Positions 8,078 to 15,737 of a stretch of DNA of 21,063 bases are shown here, piece by piece. The DNA comes from Alloiococcus sp035301245 (GTDB taxonomy: Bacteria; Bacillota; Bacilli; Lactobacillales; Carnobacteriaceae_A). Location: NCBI GenBank assembly GCA_035301245.1, contig DATGUS010000089.1, positions 1-21,063 on the forward strand, read 5' to 3'. The position numbers were made by a program, and so were the translations under genes. Under the pieces are notes generated by a model, which was not told the DNA's origin, did not search any database, and saw nothing but the letters and a program-made list of their open reading frames with translations. Positions within the stretch are counted from its first letter, which is position 1. Every line of letters starts with the position of its first letter.

Positions 8078-8106
8078 TTTATAGCATAACTAAAAACCAG
8101 TTTAAA
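8078..8106 (-). promoter_or_regulatory. Candidate promoter of rnfCD2
   Basis: On the minus strand TTTAAA (8106-8101) and TATAAA (8083-8078) are 17 bp apart, and the -10 is extended by TG one base upstream. The leader would be about 75-80 bases. The -35 is weak. Alternative -10-like sequences exist closer to the gene, for example TATACT near 8030. Confidence 0.35.
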
Positions 8107-8152
8107 GTAAAGCATGTAAAGCCTTAAAACATAATTTTTTAAATCATTTTAT

Positions 8153-8167
8153 TTATAATCGTTATCA
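8153..8167. promoter_or_regulatory. Fur/PerR-like box upstream of rnfC2 (proximal)
   Basis: TTATAATCGTTATCA matches 12 of 14 positions of both the Fur consensus (TGATAATNATTATCA read on the minus strand) and the PerR consensus (TTATAATNATTATAA). It therefore cannot separate the two regulators. It lies about 160 bp upstream of the rnfC2 start and upstream of the best candidate promoter. Confidence 0.35.
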
Positions 8168-8232
8168 ATTAATATTTTTTTAAACTATATTTTTGTTTTG
8201 TTTATTTTAGTCCTATTAGCATTCCTAGGTGT

Positions 8233-8247
8233 TGAGAATGATTTTCA
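8233..8247. promoter_or_regulatory. Fur/PerR-like box between rnfC2 and pepF
   Basis: TGAGAATGATTTTCA is a near-perfect 7-1-7 palindrome matching 12 of 14 positions of the Fur consensus. It lies about 240 bp upstream of rnfC2 and directly beside the pepF terminator, so if functional it most likely serves rnfCD2. Confidence 0.3.
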
Positions 8248-8257
8248 AAAAAATATA

Positions 8258-8285
8258 TTTCCAGTATTCAATTAAATACTGAAAA
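8258..8285 (-). terminator. Terminator after pepF
   Basis: On the minus strand TTTTCAGTATT pairs with AATACTGGAAA (11 bp, one G-U, 6-base loop). A T-rich tail, interrupted before seven T in a row, follows. It lies 25 bases after the pepF stop. Confidence 0.6.
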
Positions 8286-8310
8286 TATACTTGATAAAAT
8301 ATTTCTTTAA

Positions 8311-10113
8311 TTAATCCATTTCTTCACTAAGTTGAATCATACGGTCAACTGATTCGTCTAAATACTTAATCGTATCTTTCAATGGTTGTTCTGTATCAAC
8401 ATTCACACCAGCAACTTTAGCTGCTTCTAAAGGTTTTTTCGTTCCACCCTGTTTTAAGAATGTTAACCAATCATCAACCGTAATCTCATCTTTTTTTAAT
8501 TTTAAGAAAGCTTGAGTGGCAATGGTTAAACCTGCTGAATAAGTATAAGGGTAGAGACCCATGTAATAATGAATTTGTCTCATCCATGTTAATTCCGCAC
8601 CAGGTTCAATCTCAACGGCATCGCCCCAGAACTCTTCTAAAATGTTACGTTTTAATTCACTTAAGGTGTTCGCATCGAAACCTTTTCCTTCATCAATTAG
8701 ACGATAGACGTCCCTTTGATATGCTGCTTCTAATAAGTGCGTTACAAAGTTGTGGAAGTAGGTCTTCGAGATCATTTTTGAAATAATTGAACGTTCAGCT
8801 CTTGGATTCGAAGCTTCTTTTCGAAGATAATCAGTTAGTAATAACTCATTAAAGGTTGATGGTGCTTCAATTAAGTATAGTGATGGTCTTGAAGCAGTAG
8901 GAACTTGTGCTTGATCTGATAGATATCCTTGACCTGCATGACCAAGTTCATGTAATAAGGTGTAAGCATCGCTTAAAAGACCTGACCATGATAGCATAAT
9001 GTATGGTCTTGATTCGTAGGTTTTTGAACAAAACGCTCCTGAACGTTTACCGATATTTGATGCAAAATCAATCCAACGTTCATCATAAGCTTTCATCATA
9101 ATGTCAACATAGTCTTGGCCAAGAATGGCTGTTGCATTTTCTACAACGTCTTTTGATTCTGCAAAAGTAAGGTGTTCTGTATATTCAGGATCTAAGTCCA
9201 TCTTTAAGTCAGCATAAGTCATTTTCTCTAAGTGGTTTACTTCTTTAACATGTGTGATATATTTTCTCATTACTGGCGCAAAGTCTTTCATAATCATATC
9301 TATTTGACGGTGATAGAGATCTTGGCTTACATCTTGATCTTCCAGTAGATAGTCAAAGACAGAATCATAACCACGCATAGTTGCTAAAATCTTTTCTTTT
9401 TGAACCTGATTATAATAAATTGATGCTACGGTATTTTTGTATTGACCAAGAACATGATTAAATTGATCATACGATGCACGACGGACTTCACTTGAATCTG
9501 AGTACATAAATTGTTCTTCATACGTCACAAAACTTAGAGGGAATTCCGCACCATCCGCTAAGAATGTTCCGTAATCCGGATCAGCAAGACGAGCTTGTTC
9601 ATATAATTCATCAAAAGAATTGAGTACTGGACTTAAGCTCGCTAAAGCTTTTTCAACTTCCGGGTGTAACTTATGTGCTTTTGTCTTTTTAACTTCTAAA
9701 ATAAAAGGTTCATAGTTAGAGTTTTTTTCAACAACGGCATCTAATGTTTCATCTGCTACTTCCATCAACTCAGAATGATAGAACGATAGTGCTGCAGAAA
9801 TTTCTGCAACTAATGAAGCTGTATTCCTTGCACGCTCTTGTGCTGATGAGTCGGTAATATCTACTGACACTGGTAAATAGCTATATTGGTGAATTAATTG
9901 AACCTCACCCATAATTTTTTCATAATCTTTAATAGACGCTAAGATGTTTGCTGCATCGGATAGATTACCTTGATAGTGATCGACAAAGGCTTTCACATCT
10001 TCTTTAATCTTCGCTTTTGCTTCTATAAATTCTTCTTCCGTTTTATAAATTAATGTGAGATCCCATTTTAATTGTTGATCCACTTCAGTACGTTTAATTA
10101 ATTTGTTTGGCAT
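8311..10113 (-). CDS. pepF: Oligoendopeptidase F, M3B zinc metallopeptidase
   Basis: Cytoplasmic zinc peptidase that cuts short peptides, typically 7-17 residues in lactic acid bacteria, and so helps in peptide use and turnover. The protein is 600 residues, the usual length of the family. The zinc site HELGH is at 388-392, and the third ligand is probably E416 in LIEAPSTFNE. A conserved YSAGL segment lies near the C-terminus. The ATG follows GAGAGGAA by about seven bases. It is 27 bp downstream of the D-2-hydroxyacid dehydrogenase gene with no terminator between, so the two probably share a transcript. Confidence 0.95.
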   Translation of the reverse strand: MPNKLIKRTEVDQQLKWDLTLIYKTEEEFIEAKAKIKEDVKAFVDHYQGNLSDAANILASIKDYEKIMGEVQLIHQYSYLPVSVDITDSSAQERARNTASLVAEISAALSFYHSELMEVADETLDAVVEKNSNYEPFILEVKKTKAHKLHPEVEKALASLSPVLNSFDELYEQARLADPDYGTFLADGAEFPLSFVTYEEQFMYSDSSEVRRASYDQFNHVLGQYKNTVASIYYNQVQKEKILATMRGYDSVFDYLLEDQDVSQDLYHRQIDMIMKDFAPVMRKYITHVKEVNHLEKMTYADLKMDLDPEYTEHLTFAESKDVVENATAILGQDYVDIMMKAYDERWIDFASNIGKRSGAFCSKTYESRPYIMLSWSGLLSDAYTLLHELGHAGQGYLSDQAQVPTASRPSLYLIEAPSTFNELLLTDYLRKEASNPRAERSIISKMISKTYFHNFVTHLLEAAYQRDVYRLIDEGKGFDANTLSELKRNILEEFWGDAVEIEPGAELTWMRQIHYYMGLYPYTYSAGLTIATQAFLKLKKDEITVDDWLTFLKQGGTKKPLEAAKVAGVNVDTEQPLKDTIKYLDESVDRMIQLSEEMD

Positions 10114-10140
10114 TGTCGTGTTCCTCTCACGTCAAATTTT

Positions 10141-11088
10141 TTAATAATGTTGGTCATAATCAATCTGGTTGATAGCAACCGTTTGATTTTTCATATATTC
10201 AGAAAGATTCTCCTCAATAATTGGGAATAATGTTCCTGCATAGTCTTCCATATGACCTGCAATATGTGGTGTGATCAAGACTTTTTCATGTTTCCATAAT
10301 GGATGATCTTCAGCTAATGGCTCTTCTTCAAACACATCTAAAGCAGCATAGCTTAATTGATCACTGTCTAGTGCTTTTAATAAATCTTCTGTCACTACCG
10401 ATGGACCGCGGCCGACATTAATGAAGGCTGCTCCTTTTTTGAATTCATTAAATAAATCTATGTTAAAGAAGCCTTTTGTTTTATCAGTTAACGGAAGTAT
10501 ATTTACAACGTAATCTGCTTGAGACACAGCTTCAGTGACGTCCTCTTGGACAAATATCTGGTCAACATGATCTACTTCTTTCCCACTACGGTTCACACCG
10601 ATGACTTTCATATCGAATGCTTTAGCTACTTTGGCTGTTTGAGTACCGATTTTTCCGACACCGATAATTGTTAGTGTTTTATTTTCTAAAGTAGACATTG
10701 TCATAGCCTCTTGTGCCCACTGTTTTTTAACTTGCGCATTATGAGCATTAAATAATTGACGCGCGTGGCCTAACATCATCCCAAGTACACTTTCGGCAAT
10801 GACTTGACTGTGCATACCACTACTGGACGAAAGAATAATATTTTGATCTTTCAATAAGTCTTGTGGAACATAATCTGCACCAGCTGATTGCAATTGAATC
10901 CATTTGATTTGATGATCTTTAGATTCGAGAACTTCAACAAGATTTTTATCCCAACCGATTACAATCTCAACAGCATTAAAATTTGCTTGATCAATATCGG
11001 TGATGATATCATAATCGGGAGCTAAAGTTTGTATCTTATCAATATAGGTTTGATCATAATCAATATTTACTAAAATTTGCTTAGACAT
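10141..11088 (-). CDS. D-isomer-specific 2-hydroxyacid dehydrogenase
   Basis: NAD(P)-dependent oxidoreductase that interconverts 2-oxoacids and D-2-hydroxyacids in the cytoplasm. The 315-residue protein has a catalytic N-terminal domain, the dinucleotide-binding GVGKIG at 143-148, and the catalytic triad of the family: R227 (NVGRGP), E256 (DVFEEEPL) and H275 (TPHIAG). The exact substrate cannot be read from sequence. The absence of a regulatory ACT domain argues against a SerA-type phosphoglycerate dehydrogenase of the long type. The ATG lies 6 bases after AAAGGAGT. It is the first gene of an operon with pepF. Confidence 0.88.
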   Translation of the reverse strand: MSKQILVNIDYDQTYIDKIQTLAPDYDIITDIDQANFNAVEIVIGWDKNLVEVLESKDHQIKWIQLQSAGADYVPQDLLKDQNIILSSSSGMHSQVIAESVLGMMLGHARQLFNAHNAQVKKQWAQEAMTMSTLENKTLTIIGVGKIGTQTAKVAKAFDMKVIGVNRSGKEVDHVDQIFVQEDVTEAVSQADYVVNILPLTDKTKGFFNIDLFNEFKKGAAFINVGRGPSVVTEDLLKALDSDQLSYAALDVFEEEPLAEDHPLWKHEKVLITPHIAGHMEDYAGTLFPIIEENLSEYMKNQTVAINQIDYDQHY

Positions 11089-11108
11089 TTAAACACTCCT
11101 TTTCAAAT

Positions 11109-11137
11109 ATTATGACACATTGTCATGGTCAAGTCTA
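11109..11137 (-). promoter_or_regulatory. Promoter and palindromic operator of the dehydrogenase-pepF operon
   Basis: On the minus strand TAGACT (11137-11132) and CATAAT (11114-11109) have a 17-bp spacer. A perfect 6-3-6 palindrome, ATGACA-n3-TGTCAT (11112-11126), covers the -10 and most of the spacer, as a repressor site would. The regulator is not recognised. Confidence 0.45.
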
Positions 11138-11243
11138 ATAATTTAAAATGATAACATTCGATATACTTTTTAACAGGTCATAAAGATATTGATGAAATGC
11201 TAAGTACATGTAGGTGCACTTTAAATATACATATAAAATTGAT

Positions 11244-11285
11244 AAAAAAAGAGTATGAATATTTAGATATTCGTACTCTTTTTTT
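11244..11285. terminator. Terminator after the lipoprotein gene
   Basis: GAGTATGAATAT and ATATTCGTACTC form a 12-bp stem with one G-U and a 4-base loop, flanked by seven A and seven T. It can act on both strands; its main role is to end the minus-strand rsmI-lipoprotein transcript. Confidence 0.88.
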
Positions 11286-11310
11286 CATATCAAGTTAAAT
11301 AGAATATTAT

Positions 11311-11895
11311 TTATTCAACAGGTAGATAGTCACCTTCGATAAAATCAAATTCTTCTAAAGAATTAGTTGCTAAATGACGACGGAATAGTGCAACAAGATT
11401 CGTCTGATCTTGATCAGCCACCTCTTCTCTCACTTCCACCTGCAACCATTCGCCATTTTCTTCTAAATGAGTGAGATAAATGTAATTGTCATCTTCAAAT
11501 TCTGCATACTCTATGACCGCTTCAATCGCGTCGGCTTCTTGTGCTTTCGTAGAGTGTTGAGGTGTAGAAGAGTCTGGAGTTTGAGTTGATTCGGCATTGT
11601 TAGTCTCTTCATCATTTTTATCCGAAGATTCATTTGATAGGTTTGTACCTCGGGACTCATCATCGTTATTTTCGCTATCTAAATCACCTTCAGAAGCTTC
11701 AATTTCTTCATCAGTGTCCTCTACTTCATCATCAGCTTCAACCGTGTTCTTTACTTCATTATTAACAGCTTCATTCTCAGTGTTGACATCTTCAACAACA
11801 GCAGCTTCATCAACTGGAGCGGCAACGTTTGGTTCATCGTTAAAGCAGCCAGTTAACAACAGTGGAGCAACTAGTAACCATAGATATTTTCTCAT
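11311..11895 (-). CDS. Acidic lipoprotein of unknown function
   Basis: No family is recognised. The chosen start at 11895 follows GGAGGA by five bases and gives a 194-residue protein with a classical lipoprotein signal: MRK, a hydrophobic stretch, then LLTGC with the lipid-modified cysteine at 17. An in-frame extension to 11967 would lie inside rsmI and destroy the signal. Residues 18-118 are a low-complexity linker very rich in Asp, Glu, Asn and Ser. Residues about 119-194 look like a compact folded domain (EADAIEAVIEYAEF, ENGEWLQVEVREE, a final FDFIEGDYLPVE). The protein should be tethered to the outer face of the membrane. It is the last gene of the trmN6-rsmI transcription unit, 13 bases after rsmI. 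Confidence 0.8.
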   Translation of the reverse strand: MRKYLWLLVAPLLLTGCFNDEPNVAAPVDEAAVVEDVNTENEAVNNEVKNTVEADDEVEDTDEEIEASEGDLDSENNDDESRGTNLSNESSDKNDEETNNAESTQTPDSSTPQHSTKAQEADAIEAVIEYAEFEDDNYIYLTHLEENGEWLQVEVREEVADQDQTNLVALFRRHLATNSLEEFDFIEGDYLPVE

Positions 11896-11908
11896 CTTCT
11901 TCCTCCAT

Positions 11909-12784
11909 CTAAATTTCATGATACGAAGCATAGATTTGTCGTTTTGGAACATCCCTAATAACAGCAACTTCTTTAATAGCCTCTTTGCTTCTTATATTTT
12001 TTTCAGCTATTATGCGCTCGACATGTTCTTTCTCAGACCATGACTTCCACTCGTCATTTTTTTCTATTATTTGTGGGTTGGGGTTCCCTTCTACAATTAT
12101 AACAAATTCACCGCGAACATGGTTATCTTTTACCCACTTTAATGTATCTTTAATATTTCCTCGAATAAACTCTTCATATTTTTTCGTCAATTCACGAGCT
12201 AATGTTATCTGGCGATTTTCACCAAAAATATTATTCATTTGTTCAAGTGTTTTTTTCAGACGATGCGGTGATTCATAAAAAATCATTGTTTCTGTTTTTT
12301 GATTTAATTGTTCGAGTATCATTTGTAAATCATTTTTACTTCGTGGCAGAAACCCGTGAAAGTAGAACGGTTGTGGGGCAATGCCAGATGCAATTAAGGC
12401 TGGTACTAAAGCATTCGCTCCCGATAGTGGAATAACTGAAATACCTCGTTCGATAGCGGCCTTTACTAACTCCGAACCCGGATCACTAATCGATGGTGTC
12501 CCAGCATCACTGACTTGTGCTACTGATTGTTTATCTACTAATTTATTTAATAATTCCGGGATACGTTCTTGTGTATTATGTTCATGGAAGCTGATCATCT
12601 TCGTATCAATATCAAAATGGTTTAATAGTTTTTGGGTATGTCTTGTATCTTCTGCAGCAATTAAGTCAACTGTCTTCAGTACATCAATAGACCGAAATGT
12701 CATATCATCTAAATTGCCAATTGGTGTGGGAACAAGATATAATTTACCCAACTCACTTTTTTCAAAACTGTGTTGATTATTCAT
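11909..12784 (-). CDS. rsmI: 16S rRNA (cytidine(1402)-2'-O)-methyltransferase
   Basis: SAM-dependent enzyme that 2'-O-methylates C1402 in the decoding centre of 16S rRNA. The 291-residue protein shows the tetrapyrrole-methylase-like fold with PTPIGNLDD at 19-27, AEDTR at 44-48, the GTPSISDPG loop near residue 100, and FYESPHR near the middle. Its ATG overlaps the end of the GIY-YIG gene by 8 bases, indicating translational coupling. The neighbourhood (holB, yabA, trmN6, GIY-YIG gene, rsmI) matches the Firmicutes order. Confidence 0.96.
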   Translation of the reverse strand: MNNQHSFEKSELGKLYLVPTPIGNLDDMTFRSIDVLKTVDLIAAEDTRHTQKLLNHFDIDTKMISFHEHNTQERIPELLNKLVDKQSVAQVSDAGTPSISDPGSELVKAAIERGISVIPLSGANALVPALIASGIAPQPFYFHGFLPRSKNDLQMILEQLNQKTETMIFYESPHRLKKTLEQMNNIFGENRQITLARELTKKYEEFIRGNIKDTLKWVKDNHVRGEFVIIVEGNPNPQIIEKNDEWKSWSEKEHVERIIAEKNIRSKEAIKEVAVIRDVPKRQIYASYHEI

Positions 12785-13106
12785 CCGTATTCACTCGCTT
12801 ATCTTTCATTATCGTTTTACGTCGTCGGTCAAATGGGTAGACCACATCTTCATTCACTAAATAACGTTCTTTTTGTTTACGCGTTAACTGTTTAAAGGCA
12901 TACTCTGCTTTCATCGCTTCACTTTTTGATGAATACTTTTCTGCGTACAGCATCTTTACCGGTCGTTTAGACTTCATGCGGGTATATTTGGCTCCTGTGC
13001 CATCATTATGTTGTTTTAACCGACGCTTTATATTAGTTGTATATCCGCCGTATAGGGTGTTGTCTCGGCAATACAATACATAAAAATAACTAGTTTGCTG
13101 GCTCAT
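12777..13106 (-). CDS. yazA: GIY-YIG nuclease-domain protein, YazA/UPF0213 family
   Basis: Small 109-residue protein with a single GIY-YIG domain: YFYVLYC at 7-13, YGGYT at 19-23, R28, and the following LKQHNDG segment. Family members resemble the nuclease domain of UvrC and are usually encoded beside rsmI. Their cellular substrate is not established, so the function is left open. The start overlaps the trmN6 stop by 17 bases and the end overlaps rsmI by 8 bases, so the three genes are coupled. Confidence 0.92.
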   Translation of the reverse strand: MSQQTSYFYVLYCRDNTLYGGYTTNIKRRLKQHNDGTGAKYTRMKSKRPVKMLYAEKYSSKSEAMKAEYAFKQLTRKQKERYLVNEDVVYPFDRRRKTIMKDKRVNTDE

Positions 13107-13857
13107 ACAAAATCGTGCTCATTTCTGTCGAATAACGACCATCTGCTTCCATTATATACAGTGGTTCTTCCATCTTAAAGCCTAAAGGACTACCTTCTTT
13201 AATCAATTCAATTAAAAAGAATTTCGATACACGGCCAGGTTTCGGATAGACCATTTGTATACGTTTAGGCGTCAATTGATGCTTCTTACATTCATTAATT
13301 AATTCAATAAAACGCTCCGTATTGTAAACTAAATAAGCTGTACCGTTTTTCTTTAGCAACTGACTGATAGCCATTAATAAGTGCTCCATTGTCAACGAAA
13401 TTTCATGGCGAGCAAGCGCTAATGCTTGATTTGGATTCTGTCGGTCTTTATCGCTCTTAAAATACGGTGGATTACAAGTAATCATATCAACTGTTCCAGG
13501 TTTAAATTGGCTCTGATAATCAAGTAAGTTCATATTGAGGTATGTAATTTTATCCGTTAAATGATTTAATGTTGCTGAACGTTCTGCCATGTTTGCCAAT
13601 CGCTCTTGAATTTCGATACCAATGACTGGCGCATTTGTTTGTTTTGAAATTGCCATTGTTACCGCCCCGTTCCCTGAACATAAATCAAGAATCGTTGACT
13701 TATAACTTTTAGGAACCCTAGCAAAATGTCCTAGTAATACAGCATCCATCGAATAAGAAAAGACTTCAGTACTTTGAATAATCTTATAGTGTGAAGGGTA
13801 TAAAATATCAATTCTTTCATTCTTATGAATTTGAATATTATCTTTGTTTTGAGTCAT
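13090..13857 (-). CDS. trmN6: tRNA1(Val) (adenine(37)-N6)-methyltransferase family protein
   Basis: SAM-dependent methyltransferase (YabB in Bacillus) of 255 residues. Motif I is DLCSGNGA at 58-65, an acidic SAM-binding residue follows in GIEIQE near 80-85, and the catalytic NPPY lies at 129-132, a signature of N6-adenine methylation. The ATG at 13857 was chosen because GAGAAGGA lies five bases upstream; a TTG at 13872 would place that site inside the gene. The exact tRNA target is inferred from the family. It begins a coupled unit with the GIY-YIG and rsmI genes. Confidence 0.9.
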   Translation of the reverse strand: MTQNKDNIQIHKNERIDILYPSHYKIIQSTEVFSYSMDAVLLGHFARVPKSYKSTILDLCSGNGAVTMAISKQTNAPVIGIEIQERLANMAERSATLNHLTDKITYLNMNLLDYQSQFKPGTVDMITCNPPYFKSDKDRQNPNQALALARHEISLTMEHLLMAISQLLKKNGTAYLVYNTERFIELINECKKHQLTPKRIQMVYPKPGRVSKFFLIELIKEGSPLGFKMEEPLYIMEADGRYSTEMSTILYEPAN

Positions 13858-13906
13858 AATTATCCTTCTCAATTTTTCTTAGTGGCCCAATTAATTAAAC
13901 AGACAA

Positions 13907-13940
13907 AAAACTACTTATTAGACAAAAATAAGTAGTTTTT
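13907..13940 (-). terminator. Hairpin terminator at the end of yabA
   Basis: AAAACTACTTATT (13907-13919) pairs with AATAAGTAGTTTT (13927-13939), 13 bp with a 7-base loop. A weak T-rich sequence follows on the minus strand. It overlaps the yabA stop codon and separates holB-yabA from trmN6-rsmI, although readthrough is possible. Confidence 0.65.
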
Positions 13941-14307
13941 ATGTTGTCTCTTGATTACGATCGCCATAGATCACTTCTAAGCAAAAAGCACAAGGCGAAT
14001 CTTCTTCGCGTCGCTTACCAAAGAATAAATTACAAACATGAAAGCCATCTTCATAAATATTTTCTAAATTTAAACGTGATTTTGTTAACCCTGATGGATT
14101 ATCTTTTGAATCTATTGTCTCATTTATCGTCTCTTGACCCAGTTTATCATCAAGCCGATCTCTTAAATATTGGTTTTCCATACGTAAGGTGTGGTTTTCT
14201 TCATTCATGCGAGATAATTCTTCTTTTATAATGCCTAGTTGTTCGACATACTGTTTGGCTTGTTCTTCAAGATTGACTAATGAATCATATAATTCTTTTT
14301 GTTCCAT
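13939..14307 (-). CDS. yabA: Replication initiation control protein YabA
   Basis: Negative regulator of DnaA-dependent initiation that bridges DnaA and the DnaN sliding clamp in Firmicutes. The 122-residue protein has an N-terminal coiled coil (about 5-55, heptad-like EEQAKQYVEQLGIIKEEL and following), a short variable linker, and a C-terminal zinc-binding motif with H90, C92, C106 and C109. The start is 23 bases after holB with a modest GGTG ribosome site. In Bacillus ricT lies between holB and yabA; here it does not. Confidence 0.94.
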   Translation of the reverse strand: MEQKELYDSLVNLEEQAKQYVEQLGIIKEELSRMNEENHTLRMENQYLRDRLDDKLGQETINETIDSKDNPSGLTKSRLNLENIYEDGFHVCNLFFGKRREEDSPCAFCLEVIYGDRNQETT

Positions 14308-14330
14308 ACTTCACCACTCTTTAATTTCAT

Positions 14331-15326
14331 TTAATAACCTAATAATTCTAAAGTTAAATGTTCTAGAACACCTTGTATAGATACATTACTTTTTAAACGT
14401 TTTTTCGCTGTTAAAACAGATGTCAAAAAAGAGACAATCGTCATAATGGACATTCGTTCAACGTAATAAGTCAAATCTGATCGATGCTGACTGAAGGCAA
14501 TAGCTTCTAACTCAGGATTATAATACAACTGAAGCATATCTCGACAAAGGTACATGATCAAATCTAGCATCATCATTGACTCTTTCGTACCGTCAATCAT
14601 AGGCAGTAAATCCGTCTGTACGAACACAAAAGCCCGATCATCTTTCTTCATGACACGGCTAAACCAACGCCATACCTTTTCTGCTTTATCCATTATCTCA
14701 TACTCAGCGATCATATCTCTACCTAATTGATTATCTTGAGTAAGATGAGCAATCAAATGTGCTTCATAATCATTCAACCCACCCTCTTTCAACTCATCAA
14801 TTCGTTCTGATATCGGTTGTTTGATGAAAGAAATAACTTGACAGCGTGAAATAATCGTAGGTAGGACGTTTTGCTTATTCGCCGTGAGTAAAAATATATG
14901 AATATCATCTTCCGGTTCTTCAATGAACTTCAGTAAACTATTAGTTGCATTAATAGTCATTGCATCTACGTTGTCTACAATAATCATTTTCGCGTTACCT
15001 TCGACAGCACTTTTAGAAAACTCTTCTTTTAGCTCCCTCACACGGTCAACTTTAATAGTCTGGCTTTTCCCTTCCGGAGACACCTCAATAACATCAGGGT
15101 GTTCGCCATTGTCAATTCGCTTACAGTGTGAACAGTCATTACAAGGTTCTTGGCCGTCTTTAGACACATTTTGACATAACTTCGCTTTTGCAATGTAACG
15201 ACTCATTTCTAACTTGCCTGTTCCGGCATAGCCTTCAAATAAATAAGCATGTTTTAAAGTCTGATTGATTAATATACGTTTGAACAGCTCAAATATTTTA
15301 GGTTGTTTTTGTTGAATCGTTGACAT
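14331..15326 (-). CDS. holB: DNA polymerase III subunit delta'
   Basis: Clamp-loader subunit that works with DnaX and HolA to load the DnaN clamp. The 331-residue protein has the AAA+ fold with a P-loop-like GYAGTGKLE at 32-40, zinc-module cysteines at 51, 62, 65 and 68, and IIVDNVDAM in the Walker B position. SRC near residue 165 corresponds to the SRC motif that contacts a neighbouring subunit. The ATG follows AAGGTGATG. It sits 36 bases after darA in the same transcript direction. Confidence 0.95.
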   Translation of the reverse strand: MSTIQQKQPKIFELFKRILINQTLKHAYLFEGYAGTGKLEMSRYIAKAKLCQNVSKDGQEPCNDCSHCKRIDNGEHPDVIEVSPEGKSQTIKVDRVRELKEEFSKSAVEGNAKMIIVDNVDAMTINATNSLLKFIEEPEDDIHIFLLTANKQNVLPTIISRCQVISFIKQPISERIDELKEGGLNDYEAHLIAHLTQDNQLGRDMIAEYEIMDKAEKVWRWFSRVMKKDDRAFVFVQTDLLPMIDGTKESMMMLDLIMYLCRDMLQLYYNPELEAIAFSQHRSDLTYYVERMSIMTIVSFLTSVLTAKKRLKSNVSIQGVLEHLTLELLGY

Positions 15327-15362
15327 GTCATCACCTTAACTCATAGATTAAATTAAAATTGT

Positions 15363-15692
15363 TTAGAATTGTGTGAATTTTTCAATTGGCAGGACAAATA
15401 CAGTCGCTCCGCCCACTTCGACATCGACAGGGAATGACAAATCTGATTCCAACGTGAAGTCATAAGATGGTGGATTGACCATTTTTTGTTCTCTTGTTGA
15501 ACAGTTCTCTTCAATGATACCAAGTACTTTATCGATTTGGTCATCATTTGTACCAATTAAAAAGGTTGTATTTCCAGCTCTTAAAAATCCACCAGTTGAG
15601 GACAATTTAGTCGCACGAACCCCTTGTTCGACAAATTGATCTGATAAACGTTTACTATCTTGATTTTGAACAATCGCTACAATTAATTTCAT
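15363..15692 (-). CDS. darA: PII-like cyclic di-AMP receptor DarA
   Basis: Small cytoplasmic signalling protein (YaaQ or PstA in other species) that forms trimers and binds c-di-AMP. It is 109 residues, the usual length, with the conserved TKLSSTGGFLRAGNTT segment around 28-43 that forms the nucleotide site, the IGTNDDQ segment and the C-terminal GGATVFVLP. A near-perfect AAAGGAGG precedes the ATG. It sits between tmk and holB as in Bacillus, but yaaR is missing. Confidence 0.93.
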   Translation of the reverse strand: MKLIVAIVQNQDSKRLSDQFVEQGVRATKLSSTGGFLRAGNTTFLIGTNDDQIDKVLGIIEENCSTREQKMVNPPSYDFTLESDLSFPVDVEVGGATVFVLPIEKFTQF

Positions 15693-15737
15693 TTTAATAT
15701 CCTCCTTTGGATGAGTGGTATCTAAATTAATTTTAAC

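Noticed and set aside
8001..8310. Small gene between rnfC2 and pepF
   Set aside because: The stretch is AT-rich with stops in all frames and no frame preceded by a ribosome site; it holds only the candidate promoter, Fur-like boxes and the pepF terminator.
11597..12043. Plus-strand 148-codon serine-rich frame
   Set aside because: It is antisense to the acidic linker of the lipoprotein; Asp/Glu codons on one strand read as Ser/Phe-rich on the other. It has no ribosome site.
12381..12776. Plus-strand 131-codon frame
   Set aside because: It is antisense to rsmI, which has intact family motifs and coupled neighbours on the other strand.
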